Shown: positions 1-6,694 of the stretch, in pieces | Layout: each line of letters opens with the position of its first letter | Numbering within the stretch: position 1 is the first letter of the stretch | NCBI GenBank assembly: GCA_937898445.1 | Contig: CALEJY010000116.1 | Location: forward strand, 1-9,969 | Direction of reading: 5' to 3' | Source of the DNA: an uncultured Candidatus Melainabacteria bacterium | GTDB taxonomy: Bacteria; Cyanobacteriota; Vampirovibrionia; Gastranaerophilales; Gastranaerophilaceae | DNA length: 9,969 bases | Notes under the pieces: generated by a model | Database searches by the model: none | Told to the model about the DNA's origin: nothing | What the model saw: only the letters and a program-made list of their open reading frames with translations | Made by a program: the position numbers and the translations under genes

Positions 1-1020
1 CCTGACGATATCGAAAAAACAGAAACCGCAGCAAGAGAGGCTCGATATGAATTTTTTAAAAGATGTGCCGAAAAATTCAATTCAAACATAGTTTTTACCG
101 CACACAATTATAACGATAACGCAGAAACAGTTCTTTATCGAATTATAAAAGGAACCGGAACTAGCGGATTACAAGGGATTTCGGAGCATAGAGAGATTTT
201 TTACAGACCACTTTTAAAAACTTCAAGAAAAGAAATTGAAAAATACGTAAAAGACAATAATTTGTCGCCAAATATCGACAGTTCTAATTCTAACCCTAAA
301 TATAAAAGAAATTTTATTCGCCATAAAATCATTCCGCTTTTGCAAGATATTAATCCAAATGTCAAAGATGCTCTAAATTCTTTGTCAGAATTGGCTAAAG
401 AAGATAATGAGTTAATAAATTCTAAATTGAATAATGATATCTTAAACTCACCTCCAATTGAACAAAAAAGAATTATTTATAACATTTTGTTAGAAAATAA
501 AATTGATTATGACAGAGAAAAAATCGAAAATATTCAAAAATTTATAGATGAAAACAAATCGTCAAAATCTGGGAAAACTTTGTCATTAACAGATGATTTG
601 TGGTTGTTTGTTAATAATAAAAAGGTTGAAGTTATCTCTAAAACAGAAAAAAATAATGATGAGATTTCTATAAAAGAATGTGGGGATTATAACTTTGACG
701 GGAAAACATTTTCAATTCAAAAATATGATAAAATTCCTGAAAAATATCCTAAAGATAAAGATTTCGCAGCATATATAAGTATTGATAAAATTGATTTTAC
801 TCTACGCCACAGAAAAGATGGAGATAAAATCCATCCGTTAGGCTCAAAAGGTTCGCAAAAATTAAAAAAATATTTAAACGAAAAGAAAATTCCTCAACAT
901 AAAAAAGATAATTTATTCTTGTTATGCAATGAAAACGAAGTTCTTTGGGTTGCAGGAATTGGAATTAGTGAAAAAATAAAGGTTGTAAATAAACCAACAC
1001 ACATGATAACATTGAAATAG
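1..1020 (+). CDS. tilS: tRNA(Ile)-lysidine synthetase TilS, 5' end cut off by the window
   Basis: TilS converts cytidine 34 of the CAU-anticodon tRNA-Ile to lysidine using ATP and lysine, so the tRNA reads AUA; this matters in an AT-rich genome that uses ATA heavily. The reading frame is open from base 1 to the TAG at 1018-1020 (339 codons). Near the start is the N-type ATP-pyrophosphatase core: TAHNYNDNAETVLYR (about codons 33-47), then KGTGTSGLQGI and RPLL, followed by the substrate-binding region with SNSNPKYKRNFIRHKIIP. The last ~70 codons (FTLRHRKDGDKIHPLG, QKLKKYLNEKKIP, VLWVAGIGIS) match the TilS C-terminal domain. The SGGxDS P-loop and the start codon lie upstream of the window. An in-frame TTG at 262 is internal, because the conserved motifs precede it. 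It is followed 12 nt later by hpt, a common pairing in bacteria. Confidence 0.95.
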   Translation, partial: PDDIEKTETAAREARYEFFKRCAEKFNSNIVFTAHNYNDNAETVLYRIIKGTGTSGLQGISEHREIFYRPLLKTSRKEIEKYVKDNNLSPNIDSSNSNPKYKRNFIRHKIIPLLQDINPNVKDALNSLSELAKEDNELINSKLNNDILNSPPIEQKRIIYNILLENKIDYDREKIENIQKFIDENKSSKSGKTLSLTDDLWLFVNNKKVEVISKTEKNNDEISIKECGDYNFDGKTFSIQKYDKIPEKYPKDKDFAAYISIDKIDFTLRHRKDGDKIHPLGSKGSQKLKKYLNEKKIPQHKKDNLFLLCNENEVLWVAGIGISEKIKVVNKPTHMITLK

Positions 1021-1025
1021 AAAGG
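1019..1025 (+). promoter_or_regulatory. Ribosome binding site fixing the hpt start
   Basis: AGAAAGG overlaps the tilS stop codon and lies 7 nt before the ATG at 1033. This favours ATG 1033 over the in-frame TTG at 1027, which would sit only 1 nt after the site. Confidence 0.7.
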
Positions 1026-1032
1026 TTTGGTT

Positions 1033-1572
1033 ATGGATATAAACAAATTAAAAATATTATTTACGGAAGAAGAAATTCAAAACAGAATTAAAGAACTTGC
1101 TCAAGAAATGAACGAATTTTATAAAGGAGAAGAAGTAATTGCAATTTGCGTATTGAAAGGTGCAGTTATGTTTGCGGTTGATTTGATAAAACATCTTGAT
1201 ATGCCTTTAAAACTGGAATTTATCAGATTGTCCAGCTACAATGGCGGGACAACAACTACAGGGAAAGTCAACGCAGTCGATATTTCTCTACCAGATTTGA
1301 ACGGCAAAAACGTTTTAATTATTGAAGATATCGTTGATACAGGTTTGACTGCAAAATTTTTATTAGACTTTTTGCACTGCAATTTCCACGCAAAATCCGT
1401 TAAGTTCTGCTCATTATTAGACAAAAAAATAACACGTATCGCAGATGTTGATGCTGATTATTACGGTTTTGAAGTTGATGACAAATTCTTAATCGGTTAT
1501 GGTTTGGATTACGACGGCTATTATAGAAATCTAAGATACATCGGCTATATGGACAAAGCTGATTTGGAGTAA
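1033..1572 (+). CDS. hpt: Hypoxanthine phosphoribosyltransferase
   Basis: Purine salvage enzyme of the cytosol that joins hypoxanthine (and usually guanine) to PRPP to give IMP or GMP plus pyrophosphate. From ATG 1033 it is 179 residues, the normal size for bacterial Hpt. Visible motifs are the LKG loop (41-43) that contacts pyrophosphate, the flexible-loop SSY (67-69), the type I PRPP-binding signature IIEDIVDTGLT (96-106) with the acidic pair E98/D99, a purine-site LLDKK (129-133), and FEVDDKFLIGYGLDY (146-160) followed by YRNLRYIGYM, which is typical of the family. A TTG two codons earlier (1027) is also in frame but poorly spaced from the ribosome binding site. The gene follows tilS by 12 nt and precedes the histidine kinase by 3 nt, so all three are probably on one transcript. 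In many bacteria the next gene here is ftsH; here it is not. Confidence 0.95.
   Translation: MDINKLKILFTEEEIQNRIKELAQEMNEFYKGEEVIAICVLKGAVMFAVDLIKHLDMPLKLEFIRLSSYNGGTTTTGKVNAVDISLPDLNGKNVLIIEDIVDTGLTAKFLLDFLHCNFHAKSVKFCSLLDKKITRIADVDADYYGFEVDDKFLIGYGLDYDGYYRNLRYIGYMDKADLE
1566..1569 (+). promoter_or_regulatory. Ribosome binding site supporting a TTG start of the histidine kinase
   Basis: GGAG within the last codons of hpt lies 6 nt before TTG 1576. No ATG or GTG occurs in this frame until codon 119, deep inside the protein, so the site supports initiation at TTG and tight coupling to hpt translation. Confidence 0.6.
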
Positions 1573-1575
1573 GTT

Positions 1576-2667
1576 TTGGGAAAGTTTGAAAAAGCAACGG
1601 AATTAATACAAGAATTTTATAAAATCGAAGGAGAGAATTTTTCCGACGAGATTTTTGTAGTGCTAAAAAAAATTATTGATTTTAATTCCGGCTACATTGT
1701 TTTTTCAAACTCTGAAAATATTGAGTATTCTTATAATCCACAAGTTTCAAAACTCTCAGAATTGCGTCAAAACAATCTAACAGAAGATTTAATTTTCAAA
1801 CACACAACATTTGGGCAAATAATCATCACTGGAGAAAATTTTTCTTCCGATGATAAAAAAATCTTCAAAACTTGCGCAGCTATAATTTCTAATATCATAA
1901 AAGATTTTGAAGTTTCAAAAGTTATAAAAATGCAGCTAAACGCCTTGCAACAAGGCTATATTGACGTAAAAAAAAGTAATCAAAAAATCAAAGAAGCAGA
2001 ACAGGTCAAAACTAAATTTATCTCTCATGTTTCGCACGAGCTTAGAACGCCAATAAATTCGATTTTGGGCTATTCTGAATTGTTGGGGGAAGAATTTACC
2101 GGAACACTAACCGACAAACAAAAAGAATTTGTAAATGATATAAAAATCTCAGCACTACATCTTTTAGGAATGGTTAATGAAATCCTTGATATGTCTAAGA
2201 TTGAGGCAGGAGCTATAAAACTCAATTTGAGAAAATTTGAAATTGTTCCTTGCATAAAGGAAGTTATAAATATAATAAATCCACTACTTTTACAGAAAAA
2301 ACAAACCTTACAAACAGAATTATGTAATTTTGAAATAAAAGCGGATTACAACAAAATCCAACAAATTCTATTCAATCTGTTGAGCAACGCCATAAAATAC
2401 ACACCTGATAATGGCGAAATTTCAATAAAATGCTATAATGACACAACAAACGCAATAATTGAAATTAAAGATAACGGAATTGGGATTGAGAAAAAAGATT
2501 TAAAACGAATTTTTAACAAATTTGAACAAATCGGAGAACCTCAGCAAAACTCGACAGGACTAGGACTTGCGATAACTAAAGAGCTTATAAATATCCATAA
2601 CGGAGAAATTAGTGTTAATAGTGAACCAAATAAGGGAACAGTATTTATAGTTCGCATCCCATTATAG
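1576..2667 (+). CDS. Soluble sensor histidine kinase (HisKA + HATPase_c)
   Basis: Two-component sensor kinase that would autophosphorylate on histidine and pass the phosphate to a response regulator. The 363-residue protein has no membrane segment, so it should sense a cytoplasmic signal. Residues 1-115 form an unrecognised, GAF-like sensory region (IFVVLKKIIDFNSGYIVFS; FGQIIITGENFSSDDKKIF). Residues 116-145 look like a helical linker. The H-box HVSHELRTP places the phospho-accepting histidine at H154. The ATPase domain has an N-box (LFNLLSNAIKYTP, N271), G1 (DNGIGI, from D299), F-box (FNKFEQ) and G2 (STGLGLAI, 326-333), so all catalytic motifs are present. It starts at TTG 3 nt after hpt. 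No response regulator lies next to it; the only receiver domain in the window is the N-terminus of the distant CpaE-like protein. The specific signal and partner are unknown. Confidence 0.9.
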   Translation: MGKFEKATELIQEFYKIEGENFSDEIFVVLKKIIDFNSGYIVFSNSENIEYSYNPQVSKLSELRQNNLTEDLIFKHTTFGQIIITGENFSSDDKKIFKTCAAIISNIIKDFEVSKVIKMQLNALQQGYIDVKKSNQKIKEAEQVKTKFISHVSHELRTPINSILGYSELLGEEFTGTLTDKQKEFVNDIKISALHLLGMVNEILDMSKIEAGAIKLNLRKFEIVPCIKEVINIINPLLLQKKQTLQTELCNFEIKADYNKIQQILFNLLSNAIKYTPDNGEISIKCYNDTTNAIIEIKDNGIGIEKKDLKRIFNKFEQIGEPQQNSTGLGLAITKELINIHNGEISVNSEPNKGTVFIVRIPL

Positions 2668-2669
2668 AG

Positions 2670-2698
2670 TTGTTTTTTATTTCATAATATGTTACAAT
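2670..2698 (+). promoter_or_regulatory. Sigma-70-type promoter for the 2735 membrane protein gene
   Basis: TTGTTT (2670-2675) and TACAAT (2693-2698) are separated by 17 bp. A transcript would start near 2705 and carry a ~30 nt leader containing AGGAG (2721-2725), which is 9 nt from the ATG. The promoter begins 3 nt after the kinase stop codon. No terminator hairpin was seen between the genes, so read-through from the tilS operon is also possible. Confidence 0.6.
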
Positions 2699-2734
2699 TC
2701 TTATAGTCGCACAGTATGAGAGGAGTTTAACAAC

Positions 2735-3442
2735 ATGGCATCCATAAAAGACGCATTTGACGAATCGTTTCAAGATAACCACGCAATTATAAAGTACATA
2801 ATCTTTGCTTTACCTGTATTTTATTGTATTTATCTTTATACAAACAACAATATGGGCGGCTTTTGGACAATGGCATCAATCACATTTTTGATGTTATTTG
2901 GAATTTTAATCAAATGCACGGCAAACGTTAGAAACGGTAAAGATGCAGTTTTGCCATCATTCAATATTTTTGGAATACTTTGGGCTGGTTTGAAAGGCAC
3001 AATCGCACTTGGACCATCAATTGCCATTAACTCTTGGCTTGCCACTTTAGTTAACCAAAATTTATTACCGAACATCTTTGTAGAACCAAATACTTTGATG
3101 GTATTTCAAGGCATTGTTTGGGCATTGTTCGGCTCTGTAATGTTGACAGGATATTTATGTTACGCAAAAACATTCAAAATCGCTGATGCTTACAATTTCA
3201 AAACAATTTCAGAATCATGTATTGATATTTTGGTTGCAGTATTATTTATGATTCCACAAGTTTTACTTGCAAACGCAATACTAATCATCCCTGTTTCATA
3301 CGTAATTTGGGTATTTTTCGGATTACCTAGTCCGATTGCAAACTTCTATTGGAGTATGGTTTTGATATTCAACCTTGCAATGTGCGGTCATTATCTTGCA
3401 CAAATGGATTATGAAGCAATCAAAAAAGAAGATGATGTATAA
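2735..3442 (+). CDS. Multi-pass membrane protein of unknown function
   Basis: I do not recognise a function. The 235-residue protein starts at ATG 2735 with a strong AGGAG site. It begins with a short polar, amphipathic stretch (residues 1-18) and then has about six hydrophobic segments, roughly 20-36, 45-62, 77-104, 121-143, 163-197 (possibly two) and 203-223, ending in an acidic tail (KKEDDV). There is no cleavable signal peptide, so it should be an integral inner-membrane protein. The layout, with SIKDAFDESF before the first helix and a GKDAVLPSF loop leading to a Gly-rich helix, recalls the DUF4013 group of small membrane proteins, but this resemblance is weak. No catalytic or transporter motif is visible. 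It appears to be its own transcription unit, with a promoter in front and a terminator behind. Confidence 0.85.
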   Translation: MASIKDAFDESFQDNHAIIKYIIFALPVFYCIYLYTNNNMGGFWTMASITFLMLFGILIKCTANVRNGKDAVLPSFNIFGILWAGLKGTIALGPSIAINSWLATLVNQNLLPNIFVEPNTLMVFQGIVWALFGSVMLTGYLCYAKTFKIADAYNFKTISESCIDILVAVLFMIPQVLLANAILIIPVSYVIWVFFGLPSPIANFYWSMVLIFNLAMCGHYLAQMDYEAIKKEDDV

Positions 3443-3461
3443 AAAATTATAACAAAAACTC

Positions 3462-3493
3462 AAAAGGTGGAATAATTAAATTCCACCTTTTTT
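3462..3493. terminator. Bidirectional Rho-independent terminator
   Basis: A 12-bp perfect stem AAAAGGTGGAAT / ATTCCACCTTTT (3462-3473 with 3480-3491) encloses a 6-nt AATTAA loop. On the + strand it ends in a T-run (3488-3493) and serves the membrane protein gene. On the - strand the stem ends in TTTT followed by GAGTTTTTG and serves uvrB, whose stop codon is 6 nt away. It is shared by the two convergent genes. Confidence 0.85.
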
Positions 3494-3498
3494 AATGC

Positions 3499-5493
3499 TT
3501 ATTTTTTATCATTCAACATTTCACGCATCTTTTTCAACTTATCACGAATTTCGGCAGCTCGTTCAAAATCAAGAATTTTAGCGGCTTTGTGCATATCTTT
3601 TTCCAGTTTGTCAATAAGTTTCGGTAAATCCTTTTTATCAATCCCCATATCAACCATTTCTTCCGCAACAATATCTTCCAAATCTCTATAACTTGCAACA
3701 AGAGAAAGAAGATTGTTTTCAATCGGTTTTTTGATGGTTTGCGGAATAATACCGTATTTTTTGTTGTAATCCATTTGGATTTTTCTACGTCTTTCAGTTT
3801 CATTAATCGCATTTTCCATAGATTCAGTCATTCTGTCAGCATACATAATAACTTCACCGCAAGCGTTACGAGCCGCACGACCGATTGTTTGAATTAAACT
3901 TGTTTCGGATCTCAAAAAGCCTTCCTTATCCGCATCCATAATTGCGACAAGCGAAACTTCCGGAATATCCAAACCTTCCCTCAATAGGTTAACCCCAATA
4001 AGAACATCAAATTCTCCCAACCTCAAATCACGAAGAATTTCGACACGTTCTAATGATTGAATTTCACTATGCAAATAGCGCACCTTTATTCCCTCTTGGA
4101 TAAAGAAATCTGTCAAATCCTCAGCCATTCGCTTAGTTAAAGTTGTAATCAAAACTCTTTCATTCTTTTCTACTCGTTTTTGAATTTCGGCTTTCAAATC
4201 ATTGATTTGTGATTCAATCGGTCTGACAGAAATCTTAGGATCTACAAGCCCTGTCGGTCTGATGATTTGCTCAACCAATTGAGAAGATGTTTTTCTTTCA
4301 AATTCAGATGGAGTTGCGGAAATATAGATTTTTTGATGAACTTTTTTGAAAAATTCCTCACTTTTCAAAGGTCTGTTATCCCTTGCACACGGCAATCTGA
4401 ACCCATACTCAATAAGAGTAGATTTTCGTGACGTATCACCGTGATACATCCCTTTTAGTTGTGGCAAAGTAACATGAGATTCATCAATTACGGTCAGAAA
4501 ATCACCTTGAAAATAATCCAAAAGTGTTGCAGGAGCGGAACCTACAGGTCTACGCTCAATAATTCTTGAATAGTTTTCAATACCGGAACAATATCCCATT
4601 TCTTTAATCATTTCAATATCATATTTGACACGTTGTTCCAGCCTTTGCGCCTCAACTAACTTATTTTGATTTTGCAACTCAACCAATCTGTGCTGCAATT
4701 CTTCACGAATTAATTTAATCGTTTCATCGACATTTTCATCATTAGAAACATAGTGAACCGCAGGATAAATAACAACACTTTGCGGAGTTTCAATAATCTC
4801 ACCTGTCACATTATCAATTTTAACGATTTTTTCAATCTCATCGCCAAAGAAATAAATCCTTGTAATAATTTTTTCGTAAGCCGGCATAATCTCTACAATA
4901 TCCCCCCTTGCTCGGAATGTAGAACGTTCCAAAACAAGATCATTTCTTGTATATTGAACACTTACCAAATGTTTCAACAAGTCATCTCGCTCAATTTCAT
5001 CTCCGACTTTGAGTTCAACAGAACCTTTAAAATAATTTTCCGGCAATCCCAAACCATAAATACAACTAACAGATGCAACAATAATTACATCATTTCGCTC
5101 ATACAGACACCTTGTTGCATTGTGGCGCAATCTATCAATTTCTTCGTTAATAGATGCAGATTTCTCAATAAACGTATCTGTTCTCGGAATATACGCTTCC
5201 GGCTGATAATAATCGTAATAACTTATGAAATATTCAACTGCATTATCCGGGAAAAGCTCTCTAAACTCGTTGTACAATTGCGCCGCAAGAGTTTTATTGT
5301 GTGCAATAATAAGAGTTGGCTTTTGAACTTTTTCAATCACATTTGCAATAGTAAAAGTCTTACCGGAACCAGTAATGCCGAGTAAAGTCTGCGCATCATC
5401 TCCGGCATTAATCCCCTCAACTAATTCTTCAATCGCTTTTGGTTGATCACCAGCCGGTTTATATTTAGAATGTATTTTAAATTTTCTCTCCAT
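3499..5493 (-). CDS. uvrB: UvrABC excision nuclease subunit B
   Basis: UvrB is the damage-verifying helicase-like subunit of nucleotide excision repair: UvrA loads it at lesions and it then recruits UvrC for incision. From the ATG at 5491-5493 it is 664 residues, the usual length. Visible motifs are Walker A GITGSGKT (about 39-46), the YYDYYQPEAYIPRTDTF beta-hairpin region (about 92-108) that clamps DNA, Walker B DESH (337-340), ISATPSEFE (about 391-399), GVNLLREGLDIPE (about 500-512), motif VI QTIGRAAR (535-542) and a C-terminal UVR domain (about 624-659) that binds UvrC. An in-frame ATG five codons upstream (5506-5508) lies beside a strong -10 box that overlaps its following codons, so it would not be in the mRNA; I therefore choose the second ATG. 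No inverted-repeat LexA box was recognised upstream. The gene is convergent with 2735-3442 and divergent from 5594-6694. Confidence 0.97.
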   Translation of the reverse strand: MERKFKIHSKYKPAGDQPKAIEELVEGINAGDDAQTLLGITGSGKTFTIANVIEKVQKPTLIIAHNKTLAAQLYNEFRELFPDNAVEYFISYYDYYQPEAYIPRTDTFIEKSASINEEIDRLRHNATRCLYERNDVIIVASVSCIYGLGLPENYFKGSVELKVGDEIERDDLLKHLVSVQYTRNDLVLERSTFRARGDIVEIMPAYEKIITRIYFFGDEIEKIVKIDNVTGEIIETPQSVVIYPAVHYVSNDENVDETIKLIREELQHRLVELQNQNKLVEAQRLEQRVKYDIEMIKEMGYCSGIENYSRIIERRPVGSAPATLLDYFQGDFLTVIDESHVTLPQLKGMYHGDTSRKSTLIEYGFRLPCARDNRPLKSEEFFKKVHQKIYISATPSEFERKTSSQLVEQIIRPTGLVDPKISVRPIESQINDLKAEIQKRVEKNERVLITTLTKRMAEDLTDFFIQEGIKVRYLHSEIQSLERVEILRDLRLGEFDVLIGVNLLREGLDIPEVSLVAIMDADKEGFLRSETSLIQTIGRAARNACGEVIMYADRMTESMENAINETERRRKIQMDYNKKYGIIPQTIKKPIENNLLSLVASYRDLEDIVAEEMVDMGIDKKDLPKLIDKLEKDMHKAAKILDFERAAEIRDKLKKMREMLNDKK

Positions 5494-5499
5494 AACAAA

Positions 5500-5527
5500 A
5501 TTATACATTAAGCAAAAATACTAGCAA
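5500..5527 (-). promoter_or_regulatory. uvrB promoter, predicted to give a leaderless mRNA
   Basis: Read on the - strand, TTGCTA (5522-5527) is followed by a 16-bp spacer and a perfect TATAAT (5500-5505). Six bases then precede ATG 5493-5491, so the expected transcription start is the A of the start codon. There is no Shine-Dalgarno sequence before either candidate ATG. An A7T6 tract (5526-5538) lies immediately upstream and could act as a bent UP-like element. Confidence 0.7.
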
Positions 5528-5549
5528 AAAAATTTTTTACGTGGTTATA

Positions 5550-5563
5550 TATAGTTGACTATA
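5550..5563. promoter_or_regulatory. Palindrome between uvrB and the divergent gene, possible operator
   Basis: TATAGT-TG-ACTATA is a 6-bp perfect inverted repeat with a 2-bp centre, and its right arm is repeated as ATAGTT. It lies in the ~100-bp divergent intergenic region, overlapping a weak candidate -10 (TATAGT 5560-5565, with TTTACG 5536-5541 as -35 at 18 bp; or TATACA 5566-5571). It could be a regulator site or simply AT-rich promoter sequence. Confidence 0.3.
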
Positions 5564-5593
5564 GTTATACATTATCGGCATGGTACCAAAAAA

Positions 5594-6694
5594 TTGATTA
5601 ATACAGTTTGTACAATAAATCAGGTTAAATCATCAATTAACCATCCCCAAAAAACGAATAACAAAGCTAAAAAGCACAAATATCAGGATCCGTTGAATAA
5701 AAAAGTTCCTGTGCTAATGTCATATTCAAACGAAGTTGGTACTGCTATTTCAGAAATCGCACCAAGATTAGGGGCTGCGATGTGGGCGCCAACTTTTATG
5801 TATTTGGGAGCAGACATTTATGACAAATACAAAAACGACAAAGACAACTACAAACCGAGTGGGAAAAGAGCTTTAAAACGTGCAATTTTTCAGGGTATGA
5901 CCTCATTGGTTGCTTTGCCTGCAGTAATCTATACCGCACAAAGCGCAATTTCTCCACTTGCCAAATTTGACAAATGGGGAATTTCTGGAAACACCAAAGA
6001 TGCCGTATATAAGCACACCAAAAGCGTTATCGACCAAGCGCACGGCTCTGCGTTAGATAGCTATGAAGAATTTAGCAGAGTTATAAAAACAACTCTTGAA
6101 AATAAAATTAAATCAAGAAAAACCGAAAAGAAAACTGTTAACATCTTCAAAAGAACTTGGAACAAAATATTCACTCAACGTTATGCTTTGCTATCAGCAG
6201 ATAAAGCCAAAGTCTTAACTTTTGCGGAAGAAAACGCTAAAAAAACATACGCTATTCTTACCGCTCTAAATGAAGGTGACAAACATAAAATTCCACACCG
6301 AATTTTCCAAAAATATAAAAAGACACTTCCGTTGATGAAAGAAATGTACAAAGACGGCGATTACTCTCACCAAGCAACAAGAAATGCCTTAATAGAATAT
6401 CAAAATTCACTAATCTTTAAAAACAAATTGTTAAAAACTATCGGCGGTTTTACGGCATTATTACTACTTGCAAACCCTATCAATAATTTTGTAGATAAAC
6501 AAATTATGAAAAAGTTCATCAGTCCAGGAATTGATCAAATTTCAGAAGGCTTTGTAACCGAATCTAAAATGAAAACAATTTTCAATAACATGAACACCGA
6601 AAATTCTAATGATAAAAACGGGAAGACATCGAACCTGATTGAGAAATTAAAGTCTCAGCACGAAATGAAGTCAAAGGTTGCGGGAAATCATTAA
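5594..6694 (+). CDS. Hypothetical membrane-associated protein
   Basis: I do not recognise this protein. From TTG 5594 it has 366 residues. The N-terminal 40 residues are polar and basic (KTNNKAKKHKYQDPLNKK). Hydrophobic segments follow at about 53-71 (ISEIAPRLGAAMWAPTFMYLG), 96-118 (IFQGMTSLVALPAVIYTAQS) and 280-298 (LKTIGGFTALLLLANPINNF). Between the second and third is a long, Lys-rich, probably helical region with many aromatic residues. The C-terminus is polar. There is no signal peptide or enzyme motif. The start is uncertain: the frame is open from TTG 5555, but that codon probably lies upstream of the transcription start; TTG 5594 gives the start MINTVCTINQV; the first ATG is 5717 (MSYSNEV), without a good ribosome site. 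The last 89 nt overlap, in opposite direction, the 3' end of the CpaF-like gene. It has no operon partner in the window. Confidence 0.75.
   Translation: MINTVCTINQVKSSINHPQKTNNKAKKHKYQDPLNKKVPVLMSYSNEVGTAISEIAPRLGAAMWAPTFMYLGADIYDKYKNDKDNYKPSGKRALKRAIFQGMTSLVALPAVIYTAQSAISPLAKFDKWGISGNTKDAVYKHTKSVIDQAHGSALDSYEEFSRVIKTTLENKIKSRKTEKKTVNIFKRTWNKIFTQRYALLSADKAKVLTFAEENAKKTYAILTALNEGDKHKIPHRIFQKYKKTLPLMKEMYKDGDYSHQATRNALIEYQNSLIFKNKLLKTIGGFTALLLLANPINNFVDKQIMKKFISPGIDQISEGFVTESKMKTIFNNMNTENSNDKNGKTSNLIEKLKSQHEMKSKVAGNH

Noticed and set aside
262..264. TTG as the start of tilS
   Set aside because: Conserved TilS motifs lie upstream in the same open frame (bases 1-261), so the gene begins before the window.
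4753..5385. Open frame of 210 codons on the + strand opposite uvrB
   Set aside because: It lies fully antisense to a strongly conserved part of uvrB. Its composition (many Asn, Ile, Cys, Arg) is what the reverse of that AT-rich coding sequence gives, and there is no ribosome site.
5555..5560. TTGACT as a -35 box or as the TTG start of the hypothetical protein
   Set aside because: No acceptable -10 lies 16-18 bp downstream (that position reads GCATGG). As a start codon it would lie at or before the likely transcription start, and it has no ribosome site.
5494..5593. SOS (LexA) box upstream of uvrB
   Set aside because: I looked for the GAAC-N4-GTTC and AGTAC-type palindromes and found none. 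The only palindrome has a different sequence.
5580..5597. ATG 5580 as a gene start, only 6 nt after a TATACATT-like element
   Set aside because: The frame reads MVPKN and stops; it is not in the frame of the downstream gene.
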